From: an uncultured Sulfurovum sp.
GTDB taxonomy: Bacteria; Campylobacterota; Campylobacteria; Campylobacterales; Sulfurovaceae
Assembly (NCBI GenBank): GCA_902727855.1
Contig: CACVAS010000107.1
Location: forward strand, 124,001-188,000
DNA: 64,000 nt
Direction: 5' to 3'
Under the pieces are notes generated by a model that saw only the letters and a list, made by a program, of their open reading frames with translations, was not told the origin of the DNA and did no database searches. This document shows positions 45,758 to 54,461 of the stretch, piece after piece (positions within the stretch are counted from its first letter, which is position 1; every line of letters starts with the position of its first letter). The position numbers were made by a program, and so were the translations under genes.

Positions 45758-46806
45758 TGCGTCATCCGTTTATTTGGGATAAGTATTCAGACCAACCGTA
45801 TCCCCTACAAGATAAGAAGTACAAAAAACAGATGCGAAAAAAGCATATGTGGGCGTATGTTCCTTTATTTATCACTAATATTTTTTTATTTCCATTAAGT
45901 GTCTTGATAATGAAATTTTTTAAGGGTCAAACAATAGATAAAGAATCTTTCTATGGGATGGGCGTTGATGTAGATAAGGGTGAAGTACAAAAAGAATTAG
46001 TTGAAGAATTAGGCATAAAATATTTACTTATACGCATGCCATTATGGGAGATGCATAGGGTAGAAGAGTATGTCAACTTTGCTAAATCTTTTGGAGAGGA
46101 TAAACAGATACTTCTCAATATTTTACAAGATAGAGAACATATTGAAGATAAAGAACTACTACAAAAAAATATTGAAATTATTTTTGAGAAATTTGGTGAT
46201 TTTGTCAGTGAATATCAGGTAGGAAATGCCATAAACCGTACTAAATGGGGTTTTTTCTCTATGGATGAATATTTAGCATGGTATGAAGTGGTTCAGAGCA
46301 TTCGTGATACCAAATATCCAAAGTTAAAGCTTATTGGTTCCTCAGTAATTGACTTTGAATACCACTATACCATTCGTACACTTTTTCACTTTTTTAATGT
46401 TAAATATGACAAGTTTTCTTCACTGTTGTATGTTGATAGAAGGGGCGCACCCGAAAATGTTCAAATGGGTATCTTTGATACTACAAATAAAATAAATATG
46501 CTTTATGCTCTGACAAAGTTATCACCTAAAACGTCTAGTCAGATATATATCACTGAGGTGAATTGGCCACTTTCAAATACTGCACCTTATGCACCTACCT
46601 CTGAAGTAGAATGTGTCAATGAAGAGGATTACGAGAAGTTTATGGACTCTTATCATACTATAGCGTTAGAGAGTGGTAAAATACAAAGAGTATACTGGCA
46701 TCAACTCATTGCAGCTGGTTATGGTCTTGTTGATGATAGGGGTGAGATGATTCGAAAAACTAAAGCATTTGAAAGCTATAAACGAATGATTAAAGCTTCA
46801 AATTAA
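45757..46806 (+). CDS. Glycoside-hydrolase-like TIM-barrel protein in the LOS operon
   Basis: A protein of about 349 residues starting at a GTG that overlaps the previous stop. A basic N-terminus and one hydrophobic segment (about 28-50) suggest a membrane anchor. The rest looks like a GH clan A-type (beta/alpha)8 barrel: GMGVDVDKGEVQKELVEELG, LLIRMPLWE, YQVGNAINRTKWG, IGSSVIDFEYHY and QIYITEVNWPLSN, where the last Glu fits a barrel nucleophile. The usual acid/base Glu after Asn is not evident (VGNAIN). It could be a hydrolase, a transglycosylase or an inactive relative. Confidence 0.5.
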   Translation: MRHPFIWDKYSDQPYPLQDKKYKKQMRKKHMWAYVPLFITNIFLFPLSVLIMKFFKGQTIDKESFYGMGVDVDKGEVQKELVEELGIKYLLIRMPLWEMHRVEEYVNFAKSFGEDKQILLNILQDREHIEDKELLQKNIEIIFEKFGDFVSEYQVGNAINRTKWGFFSMDEYLAWYEVVQSIRDTKYPKLKLIGSSVIDFEYHYTIRTLFHFFNVKYDKFSSLLYVDRRGAPENVQMGIFDTTNKINMLYALTKLSPKTSSQIYITEVNWPLSNTAPYAPTSEVECVNEEDYEKFMDSYHTIALESGKIQRVYWHQLIAAGYGLVDDRGEMIRKTKAFESYKRMIKASN

Positions 46807-47324
46807 ATCTTTATAGAAGTAATCATCTCTTGACATGTTTGTATGTTTGGAAATGTATAGGTCGAGCCAGAAAGTCTTGTCTCGGAAATGGCAATAGACT
46901 TTCCTATTTTTGCATTGAGTGCTAATTGTATGTCACTTGGCTTATCGCCTATAAGCCACGATTGATTTAAGTCTACATTGTACTGCTTTAAACAGGTTTC
47001 GATCATTCCTATTTTTGGTTTACGACAATCACACTGGGCATCAGGTGTATGTGGACAATGGTAAACTTCTTGTATAGTGATATGATGTTCTTCAAATTTG
47101 GAAAGCATCCATGACGTAAGGGTATTAAAATCTTCAGCAGTATAGTAACCACGTCCTATACCAGACTGATTGGTCACAATAAAAATTAAGAAATCATGTT
47201 TTACAAAATAAGATACAAGCTCAAATATACCTTGGGTAAATTCAAAATCTTCTATTTTGTATACATAGCCATGGTCTAGATTAATAATACCATCGCGATC
47301 TAGGAAAAGAGCTTTGTTTTTCAT
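46803..47324 (-). CDS. gmhB: D-glycero-D-manno-heptose-1,7-bisphosphate 7-phosphatase
   Basis: A protein of about 173 residues (HAD superfamily, histidinol-phosphatase/GmhB type). It has KALFLDRDGIINLDHGYVY (nucleophile Asp), FIVTNQSGIGRGYY, the zinc loop CPHTPDAQCDCRKPKIGM and LIGDKPSDIQLA. It dephosphorylates heptose bisphosphate on the way to ADP-heptose, the donor used by WaaC. The ATG at 47324 is preferred over the frame start at 47357, which overlaps the preceding gene further. Confidence 0.9.
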   Translation of the reverse strand: MKNKALFLDRDGIINLDHGYVYKIEDFEFTQGIFELVSYFVKHDFLIFIVTNQSGIGRGYYTAEDFNTLTSWMLSKFEEHHITIQEVYHCPHTPDAQCDCRKPKIGMIETCLKQYNVDLNQSWLIGDKPSDIQLALNAKIGKSIAISETRLSGSTYTFPNIQTCQEMITSIKI

Positions 47325-47328
47325 AAAA

Positions 47329-48645
47329 CTAGTAAGCTCCATCTTTTTGTAATACAACTTTTATCGTTTTTATGAGGATGACTATATCTAACCAAAGTGA
47401 CCAATTAAGTACATACCATTTATCTGTTTTAACCCTGTACTCATAGTCCGTGTCACTTCGACCACTTACTTGCCATAGTCCAGTAATGCCAGGCTTTACC
47501 ATAAGATAATATTCTGCATAGGATTTATAATATTTCTCAAGTTCTTCTTGTAAGACAGGTCTAGGACCTACAAAGTTCATTTCTCCACGAAGTACATTAA
47601 AAATTTGTGGTAATTCATCTAAAGAGGTTCTTCGTAAAAATTTCCCAATTTTAGTAACGCGTGGGTCATCTTTAAGTTTAAAACTATTTTCCCACTCTTC
47701 TTTTAACAATTCATCTTCTGATAAAAGTAGTTCAAGTCGATCTTGTGCATCACTATACATGCTTCTAAACTTATATGTTGGGACTATTTTTCCATTTTGT
47801 CCTACACGATTATGAGCAAAGAAAACAGGTCCTGAGGATTCTTTTTTAATGAGGATGGTAATAATGCCAATAATTGGTAGTAATATTGGTAATGAAAGAA
47901 TGGCTAGAAAATAGTTAAACATCAGTTGTATTAAACGTCTGTACCAACTAACGAGCCTATTTTGGTAAATAATAAGGTTTGTACGGGTATTAGAAAGTTC
48001 ATAAATATGAGAATGTGTTAAATCATAATCTCCAATCAGTGGAATAAATATCACTTCATCTTTATATTTCATTTGTGAGTCTAGAATTTTTTGAAGTGTT
48101 TGTTGATCATTACCTTTTGAATTAATAAAAACAGTTGAGAACTTTTCATTTGTTTTTGCTTTTACATAACCTAAATAAGGGTTTCCATATATCTCTTCTG
48201 TTAAAAAAGGGTCATCACCATGGATTTTTGCTTTTTTTTGCCATAATCCAATACGAAAAAGAAATTTTTTACTTAAGTTTTTAGCAAGAGGAATGAAGAA
48301 TGCCATAAAAATGAATGCACCTCCAATGACAAGTCTTGAGTAGTTTTCTATAGATTTTGTCATAGCCAAATAGGCAAAGACTAAAATAGCTGCAAAGAGC
48401 AAAACTTTTATGACTATCCGACTTTCATGCCAAAAATCATAACGATATGTATAGATACCTTCATACAAAAATAGTGAAAGCACTATGATATATAGCGGGT
48501 AAAAATTGAAATATGTCTGAAAGGAGATGTTATGTATATTTATTAGGTCAAATGAATTTCTTACCGTAAAAGCAATATATAAAGAGAGTATAACCATCAG
48601 TATATCTAAACCAATAAATATACTTTTTGAGAGGATATTTTTCAT
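47329..48645 (-). CDS. Undecaprenyl-phosphate sugar phosphotransferase (WbaP/WcaJ type)
   Basis: A 438-residue polyprenyl-phosphate sugar-1-phosphate transferase. It has four N-terminal hydrophobic segments (about 5-115), a CoA-binding-like central domain and a C-terminal catalytic domain from about 235: NRVGQNGKIVPTYKFRSM, KIGKFLRRTSLDELPQIFNV, MNFVGPRPVLQEELEKYY and KPGITGLWQVSGR. It starts the lipid-linked glycan repeat (O-antigen/exopolysaccharide). The sugar is not predictable here. Confidence 0.93.
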   Translation of the reverse strand: MKNILSKSIFIGLDILMVILSLYIAFTVRNSFDLINIHNISFQTYFNFYPLYIIVLSLFLYEGIYTYRYDFWHESRIVIKVLLFAAILVFAYLAMTKSIENYSRLVIGGAFIFMAFFIPLAKNLSKKFLFRIGLWQKKAKIHGDDPFLTEEIYGNPYLGYVKAKTNEKFSTVFINSKGNDQQTLQKILDSQMKYKDEVIFIPLIGDYDLTHSHIYELSNTRTNLIIYQNRLVSWYRRLIQLMFNYFLAILSLPILLPIIGIITILIKKESSGPVFFAHNRVGQNGKIVPTYKFRSMYSDAQDRLELLLSEDELLKEEWENSFKLKDDPRVTKIGKFLRRTSLDELPQIFNVLRGEMNFVGPRPVLQEELEKYYKSYAEYYLMVKPGITGLWQVSGRSDTDYEYRVKTDKWYVLNWSLWLDIVILIKTIKVVLQKDGAY

Positions 48646-48669
48646 AAATTACTTCTTTAAATTAAGGCA

Positions 48670-48903
48670 TTAGGTTTGTGGAAGAATGGTTGCGTTACCC
48701 TCAAGTAAAATAACAGTCGACTGTTCACTTTTGTCTTCATGTATCACTTTCAAAAGAGCATCTTCAGAGTTTTTAACAATTTGTTCACCTTTTGAAACAG
48801 TGTACTCCTCATTAATAGTCATGACTCTATTTCCTTTTGCTCCATCACTTCCACAACCTAGTATGAAGAGACTAAACAGTGTATAAATAAATAAATTTTT
48901 CAT
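48670..48903 (-). CDS. Small lipoprotein of unknown function
   Basis: A 77-residue protein with a lipoprotein signal; FILGC places the lipidated Cys at about residue 17. The remainder is short, charged and without a recognisable domain. It lies 8 bases after the SGNH hydrolase gene and 24 bases before the sugar-transferase gene, so it is probably co-transcribed. Confidence 0.6.
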   Translation of the reverse strand: MKNLFIYTLFSLFILGCGSDGAKGNRVMTINEEYTVSKGEQIVKNSEDALLKVIHEDKSEQSTVILLEGNATILPQT

Positions 48904-48911
48904 TTTAATCC

Positions 48912-50066
48912 TTAAAAAAGTATGCCATTTTCAGGTATACGTGTAATAAATGTAACAGAGTTAGAAACTTCATCGATACTCACAGATTCAATATAGGGTG
49001 TAGGTACAATACTAGAAGGGTATGCATCTAGAGAACTGTTTGAATAGTCTATTGTAATAGTTGCTGGTTCAGAAGTTTCATTTTCTTCATCACTTACAGT
49101 ATACTGTACGGGAGTAGGATCATTTGTAAATGACTTATTTGGCGTAAATGTCATAATACCTACTTCATCTACTGACCATTTTCCTTCACCATCAACAGAG
49201 AGTACGTTATTATCGTTGTCGTTATCTGTATCTTCTCCACCCACAAAACTCACACTATTTACTGAGATATCATTTTGTCGGTCTGTATCATTTGCTAAAA
49301 TATTATAACTAATAATACTACCGGTCTCTGCACTGATTTTATCTTCATTTGCAATAGGTGCAGAAGTATATTTGACGTAAGGTGTTTGTATTGCTTTTAG
49401 CCAGACACTAGCCATCTTTTCATATCCACTAGCATTGGGGTGTGTTCTTGTAGAATAGTCACTTTGTTTAAGGTTAGCTTCTTCTTCCATGTCAACCAAG
49501 GTAAGTATGTCACCTTTTTCCCAACGTGTATAAAATAATTCTTCTACATTTTTATTGAATCCTGCTATGTTTAAATCATATTCACGTCTATTGATAATCT
49601 TTGCGAGAAAAACTCTAACTGTTTGACCTGTTTGTACTTCATAAGCATCTATTTCATTTAAAATTGCATTGAGACCATAAATAGATGTACTATTGTCATT
49701 TGCACCAATATGTAATAAGACATTATGTGGCTTTGCACTATATACAAAGGAGTATGTTTTTTCTGCTATGTCATAGCTTGTCCAGTCTGGATGTCCTTCA
49801 TGGTGTGCATCAAATGGGGGAGTTGCAGATGATCCACTTATTTGAGAGCCTACAAAATCAACGTCCATTCCTGTACTTTTTAGTGAATTCCATAAGGATT
49901 GTCTATAGCCAACACGTATGTTTATTTTTTCAGTTAGCTCTTCATCAGTGACCCCATCTGTGATAGAGTCACCTAATGGCATGATTCTTACCGTATCTGC
50001 TGAGAGTGAGAATGTAAATATTGAGAGTGTAAATAGTATTGTGGATAATAAATTACGATATGACAT
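48912..50066 (-). CDS. Secreted SGNH/GDSL hydrolase with cadherin-like domain
   Basis: A 384-residue protein with a signal peptide (to about residue 23). The SGNH hydrolase domain (about 25-225) shows RIMPLGDSITDG (nucleophile Ser), GSQISG, HIGANDNS and the Asp-His-containing RTHPNASGYEKM. A cadherin-like module follows (about 235-345; SYNILANDTD, PVQYTVSDEEN). Probably an esterase acting on glycans or acyl groups outside the cytoplasm. It resembles the hydrolase at 56389 in its catalytic part. Confidence 0.8.
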   Translation of the reverse strand: MSYRNLLSTILFTLSIFTFSLSADTVRIMPLGDSITDGVTDEELTEKINIRVGYRQSLWNSLKSTGMDVDFVGSQISGSSATPPFDAHHEGHPDWTSYDIAEKTYSFVYSAKPHNVLLHIGANDNSTSIYGLNAILNEIDAYEVQTGQTVRVFLAKIINRREYDLNIAGFNKNVEELFYTRWEKGDILTLVDMEEEANLKQSDYSTRTHPNASGYEKMASVWLKAIQTPYVKYTSAPIANEDKISAETGSIISYNILANDTDRQNDISVNSVSFVGGEDTDNDNDNNVLSVDGEGKWSVDEVGIMTFTPNKSFTNDPTPVQYTVSDEENETSEPATITIDYSNSSLDAYPSSIVPTPYIESVSIDEVSNSVTFITRIPENGILF

Positions 50067-50249
50067 TAGTTACCTACTTAAAATTTTTTTGTGATCGCTT
50101 AAAGTAATATGTACTTAAACGGAATAATACACTTTTTTGACTAAATAAGTGGTTATAGATGGTAATCAAGCAAAGTTTTTATATAATGATTACTTTTAAA
50201 AAATGTATTGGAGCTATAGTGAATTTTATAGGTCTTTTTAAGGATATAA

Positions 50250-51308
50250 ATGAAAGTACTTTTCACATGTGGTGATAGACCACTTATGGCAAGAAATAAA
50301 TATTATCGTAATTTACTCAAAGAGAAATATGACTATAGTGAATGTGTATCACATGGGAAAACCTATGCGACTAGGCTGCCAAGTATTTTTGCGAGGCTCC
50401 CTTTTATGCTTTGGAAAAAAGATATGTTTTTTGTAAGTTATATGGGGTATTTTTTAGTTATATTTATACGACTTTTTTCAAAAAAACCAATTGTGTTTGA
50501 TTATTATGTCTCTTTACACGACATGATGACAGGAGATAGAAAGTTATTTTCTCCAGATAGCTGGAGGGGTAAATTTACTTTTTGGCTAGATAAACGTTCA
50601 TTGGAATTAGCCGATTACATTATTGTAGATACCACACCACTGATTGAACAAGCGGTTAAGACATATGGGATAGATAGAAAGAAGTTTTTAAGACTACCTG
50701 TTGCTGTGAATGAGGAGTTAATATATTCTACAAAAGTTGCAAGACATAAGGAAGTATTTACATTAGTCTATATGGGAAGTTATATTCCTTTTCATGGTGT
50801 CGATAAAGTGATGGAAGCGGCGAAAATACTACAAGACAAAGAGGTTAATGTACATTTTTTAATGTTAGGTAAAGGTCAAACTTATGATGAAAATGTTCAG
50901 CGTGCAAAAGAGTTAGGGCTTAACAATGTCGAGTTTATTTCTTATGTTACGATGGAAGAGTTAAATATATATTACAATGCATCTGATGTAACACTTGGTA
51001 CATTTAGTGGTAGTGAACGATCAAAACTCTACATTACAAATAAAGGCTACGAATCTTTTGCTGTAGGTAAACCACATTTAACCCTTGAAAATAATGCCTT
51101 AAATGAACTTTTTACAGACAATAAAGATATATTTTATATAAAAGAACCATCATCTCAAGCATTAGCAGAGAGAATCATTGAAATAAAAGAGAATAAACAC
51201 TTATGTGAAGAAGTTGCCAATAATGCGTTAGCACTGTACAATAGCACGCTGAATAATGAGAGTGTTACAAGAATATTAGAAGAGGGGATATTAAGTAAGT
51301 TTAAATAA
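50250..51308 (+). CDS. Family 4-like glycosyltransferase
   Basis: A 352-residue GT-B enzyme. The N-terminal half has MKVLFTCGDRP and DYYVSLHDMMTGDRKLFSPD; the C-terminal GT1-type domain has LVYMGSYIPFHGVDKVMEAA, HFLMLGKGQTYDENV, VEFISYVTMEELNIYYNASD and GYESFAVGKPHLT with an E near the end of the donor-binding loop. It stands alone on the plus strand between two minus-strand operons. Acceptor and sugar are unknown. Confidence 0.85.
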   Translation: MKVLFTCGDRPLMARNKYYRNLLKEKYDYSECVSHGKTYATRLPSIFARLPFMLWKKDMFFVSYMGYFLVIFIRLFSKKPIVFDYYVSLHDMMTGDRKLFSPDSWRGKFTFWLDKRSLELADYIIVDTTPLIEQAVKTYGIDRKKFLRLPVAVNEELIYSTKVARHKEVFTLVYMGSYIPFHGVDKVMEAAKILQDKEVNVHFLMLGKGQTYDENVQRAKELGLNNVEFISYVTMEELNIYYNASDVTLGTFSGSERSKLYITNKGYESFAVGKPHLTLENNALNELFTDNKDIFYIKEPSSQALAERIIEIKENKHLCEEVANNALALYNSTLNNESVTRILEEGILSKFK

Positions 51309-51327
51309 CTTACTTAATTGGATACGT

Positions 51328-51735
51328 TTAATAGAGTTGTACAGCTATGGTATCTACAGGATTGTAGAGTTCATCTGTATACGCAAGAAGTAAAAAAGGT
51401 TCTTCTTGTGTATTGTTAAATGCATGTGCAATGTTGGGTGGAATAACAATCGTTTTAGGTTCATCAGCATCTAGTTGTAGATTCAGCATCTCTTTGGTAT
51501 TCATATCCATAAGTCGTAACTCACACTGACCTTGCAAGAGGATGAACCATTCAGTTGCCTTGTCATGATAGTGATTACCCCTTATTTGGCCTTTCCCCGA
51601 GGCATGGGTAAGGTAAATTTCTCCGGTATGTTTAGGTAGGTTTTTTTCATGACCATCTATCACTTTCATAAACCAGCCTCGAGCATCACCTAGCTTTTTA
51701 CGCTCAATAATGGTTATGTTGTTTGTAAGTAGCAT
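51328..51735 (-). CDS. Cupin-type sugar 3,4-ketoisomerase/acyltransferase-like protein (FdtA/WxcM-like)
   Basis: A protein of about 135 residues with a cupin fold: GDARGWFMKVI, GQIRGNHYHDKATEWFILLQG and VIPPNIAHAFNNTQEEPFLL. The family includes TDP-4-keto-6-deoxyhexose 3,4-ketoisomerases (FdtA/QdtA) and the C-terminal part of WxcM. It may act on the 4-keto-6-deoxyhexose made by the operon upstream. The ATG at 51735 overlaps the previous stop region (TAATATG); an in-frame ATG at 51750 is an alternative. Confidence 0.7.
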   Translation of the reverse strand: MLLTNNITIIERKKLGDARGWFMKVIDGHEKNLPKHTGEIYLTHASGKGQIRGNHYHDKATEWFILLQGQCELRLMDMNTKEMLNLQLDADEPKTIVIPPNIAHAFNNTQEEPFLLLAYTDELYNPVDTIAVQLY

Positions 51736-51736
51736 A

Positions 51737-53017
51737 TTAAAAGTTCTCATTAACTACATTTTTTCCAGTTAGTACACATTGATCTGTCCATAAGTATGCC
51801 CATTGACCAAATCTTCCTACACCATGAATATTGAGTGAACTTAAGTAATCAAGTACAATTTGTCTGTCATCTTCCATACCATCGTAGAAGACAACATTTC
51901 CATATGGAAGTACTCTTGCATCTTTGACTATAATGTCTTCTTTTTTAAAGATTTCCATCTCTAAACCTTTTGTAATAATGTGTTCAACTAAGTCATCGCC
52001 TTGTAGAGCTAAATCTTTTTCTTTTGAAAAATAGATTTCAAATTGTACAGAAGAACATCCTTTAGGTGCATTTTCTGGGGACTTAATACTAGGAGAATAG
52101 CAACGTGCTGGTAGAATATCTTCATCATAGATATAGTACCAGAGGTGTTTTGCTAAATCAGGTTTATTAAACCCTAGTGAGACAATGGCTACTGATGAAG
52201 CAAAAAGGTTTTCACTTGCATCTATGACATCCTGAGGTACATTAGGCAATAATGTAATCATGTGTGGTATAGGTAAACTAGATACAAGGTTCTCGTAGCT
52301 TTCTTCACTCCCATCAGAAAAGGTGATACTTTTTTTAGATGGGTCAATAGCAGTTGCTTCTTTATTGAGTTTAATAGTACATGCTTTTTTCATAGTCGTT
52401 AAAAAACTTTTATAGCCACCAACTTTAGGATAACGCATCTCTTTTGCATAATAGGCATTAGGAATATCATCTGTGTATGAACCTAGTAGAACTTGCTCCA
52501 TATCAGGTTGAGACATTCTGCCTCCAGCCCATGTAGTAGAGAGGTCTTTAGCATCAATAGTCCAGTATTTTCTTGTATATTTCATAGGAAAGTTTTCGGC
52601 AAAGTAGTTTCCATATTGAGCCCTAAGCCAATCCTCATAATTTGAAATAGAGTGTTCTTTACCCTCATTTTTTATAAAGTCAGAGATAATGCTGACTTTA
52701 GTCTTTGCAGGTAAGGGGAAGAGGTTGTTTTGTGCGGGGTGTTTTACCCAACAACCTTCATAATAGTTTGAAGCTTCAGGCTTGTGTCTGTAAAAAGGTG
52801 TCTCACCATACATAAGTTCTTGTACGTATTCATCGCTGGCAAAAGAGAGATGTACAGCTTTGTCAAATCTAAATCCATCTATCGTAAAATTTCCACAAAG
52901 ACCTCCCCATTCAGCATCTTTTTCGTAGACAGTTGCATCTATATTTTTGAGTCCGAGGTGGTAGGCTGCTGAAAGACCAGATATTCCCGAACCTAGTACG
53001 ATAGTTTTATTACTCAT
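51737..53017 (-). CDS. FAD-dependent amine-oxidase/UDP-galactopyranose-mutase-like protein
   Basis: A 426-residue flavoprotein with an N-terminal dinucleotide-binding motif IVLGSGISGLSAAYHLG, the YEKDAEWGGLCGNF segment and, near the end, GVGRFGQWAYLWTDQCVLTG closing the FAD site. It belongs to the protoporphyrinogen oxidase-like / NAD(P)-binding Rossmann group often found in surface-sugar operons. The exact substrate is not clear; a sugar-ring mutase or oxidoreductase is plausible. It is the fifth gene of the rfbF operon. Confidence 0.7.
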   Translation of the reverse strand: MSNKTIVLGSGISGLSAAYHLGLKNIDATVYEKDAEWGGLCGNFTIDGFRFDKAVHLSFASDEYVQELMYGETPFYRHKPEASNYYEGCWVKHPAQNNLFPLPAKTKVSIISDFIKNEGKEHSISNYEDWLRAQYGNYFAENFPMKYTRKYWTIDAKDLSTTWAGGRMSQPDMEQVLLGSYTDDIPNAYYAKEMRYPKVGGYKSFLTTMKKACTIKLNKEATAIDPSKKSITFSDGSEESYENLVSSLPIPHMITLLPNVPQDVIDASENLFASSVAIVSLGFNKPDLAKHLWYYIYDEDILPARCYSPSIKSPENAPKGCSSVQFEIYFSKEKDLALQGDDLVEHIITKGLEMEIFKKEDIIVKDARVLPYGNVVFYDGMEDDRQIVLDYLSSLNIHGVGRFGQWAYLWTDQCVLTGKNVVNENF

Positions 53018-53029
53018 GTATTTCTTCCT

Positions 53030-53914
53030 TTAACTTTGACTTGTTTTTATAATAGCATCTTCTAATGATGTATTTTGCTTCCATCCTGGTACTAGCTCAC
53101 CTTTATTCCATGGAAGCATCACTTCTCTTTCACGATATGGGCGTTCCCCCCACGTAATATCAAGTGTTTTACCTGTAGCATTTTCGTAGACTTTAGCGAG
53201 TTTTTTAAGAGACATACACTCTGATGAACTTACTACAAAGGCTTTACCCGCATAACTGAAATCACTATCTGATACCAGTGCTTGTATCATCAGTGTATAC
53301 GCTTCTACAATATCTTCAATATAACTAATGTCTATAACTTGATTTCCTGGAGACATACCTAAATTCTCTCCAGATGCTGCCAAGCCTTTCCAGAGATTAA
53401 AGACTTTTTTACGTGTATCACCTGGACCAAATGTATCATTTAGCTTGATAGTGACAAAGTTAAGTTTTTTTGTTTCATAATAAAATTTTGCTATATCTTG
53501 AAACGCTTGTTTCGTAGCAGCATAAAGATTTACTGGACTATACTCTTGATTTTCATAGTGCTGCCAAAATGTACCTGTGTTAATGAACCATTTTGTATCT
53601 GAGTTGACCGATGCTTCTAAAAGTCTTGTTCCAAAGGTGATATTTGAGAGTATCAGTGAGTCTATGTCATCTTCTTGATGTTGTGCTAAAAAAAGTGAAG
53701 CTAAATGGAGTACCCCATCAGGCTTGATGGATTGAAAATATTCAACAAGTGCCTGGGTGCTCCCGTTGTCTTCATAAAAGATAGCTTTCTCATTTATGCC
53801 AGATGTATTTGAGTGTTCTCTTATAATGGCGTGTATTTCATGCCCTTGTGAGACCAGTGTGTCTATGATTGACTTGGCAACAAACCCTGTACTACCTGTG
53901 ACAATAATTTTCAT
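53030..53914 (-). CDS. NAD-dependent epimerase/reductase (SDR) of the CDP-deoxyhexose operon
   Basis: A 294-residue extended SDR enzyme with IIVTGSTGFVAKSIIDTL (nucleotide binding) and the catalytic YAATK motif preceded by INTGTFWQ. It resembles RfbJ-type CDP-abequose synthases/4-keto reductases. It would reduce the 4-keto group of the CDP-hexose formed by RfbG and possibly epimerised by the next enzyme. It follows the 3,5-epimerase-like gene by 4 bases. Confidence 0.75.
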   Translation of the reverse strand: MKIIVTGSTGFVAKSIIDTLVSQGHEIHAIIREHSNTSGINEKAIFYEDNGSTQALVEYFQSIKPDGVLHLASLFLAQHQEDDIDSLILSNITFGTRLLEASVNSDTKWFINTGTFWQHYENQEYSPVNLYAATKQAFQDIAKFYYETKKLNFVTIKLNDTFGPGDTRKKVFNLWKGLAASGENLGMSPGNQVIDISYIEDIVEAYTLMIQALVSDSDFSYAGKAFVVSSSECMSLKKLAKVYENATGKTLDITWGERPYREREVMLPWNKGELVPGWKQNTSLEDAIIKTSQS

Positions 53915-53918
53915 GTGC

Positions 53919-54461
53919 TTATCCTATAAATGGAGTTTCAAAGTCGCAGAGATTTGGAAATGTCAAATCTCTATCTGAGACTATCGGTTCTGTTACACCC
54001 CAATTAAAACCTAAAGAGTGAGGATTAATGCCACCATCATTATTTGGTGCATACATACTTGTTTGCATATAGGTGACATTTGTATCGTCTTCTAAAGATA
54101 AAAATCCATGTGCACACCCTTTAGGAATATAAAATATATAGCCATTTTCTTCACTAAGCGTTTGGCTAATATATTGTCCATAGGTTGGGGAGTTCTTTCG
54201 TATATCTACGACTACATCTAAGATTGATCCTCTTGAGACGTATACCATTTTTTCATGGTCTTCAGGAGGTGTTTGGAAATGCATACCTCTAAGTACATTT
54301 TTTTGGGAAGTAGAATAGTAACTTTCTTGAAAGTCATATTTTAATCCATACTCTTTAAAAGTATCTGCATGAAATGTCTTAACAAATTTACCTCTACTAT
54401 CTCCTAATATTTTAGGTTTGATAAGATAAAGCCCTTCAATTTTAGTTTCTATAAATTCCAT
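53919..54461 (-). CDS. RmlC-like NDP-4-keto-6-deoxyglucose 3,5-epimerase
   Basis: A 180-residue RmlC-family cupin. It has DSRGKFVKTFHADTFKEYGL, FQESYYSTSQKNVLRGMHFQ, VVDVRKNSPTYGQ and YIPKGCAHGFLSLED, with the conserved His and Tyr residues. In this operon the substrate is more likely CDP-4-keto-6-deoxyglucose than the dTDP form, because rfbF and rfbG are adjacent and rmlA/rmlB are not seen. Its ATG overlaps the rfbG stop by one base. Confidence 0.82.
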   Translation of the reverse strand: MEFIETKIEGLYLIKPKILGDSRGKFVKTFHADTFKEYGLKYDFQESYYSTSQKNVLRGMHFQTPPEDHEKMVYVSRGSILDVVVDIRKNSPTYGQYISQTLSEENGYIFYIPKGCAHGFLSLEDDTNVTYMQTSMYAPNNDGGINPHSLGFNWGVTEPIVSDRDLTFPNLCDFETPFIG

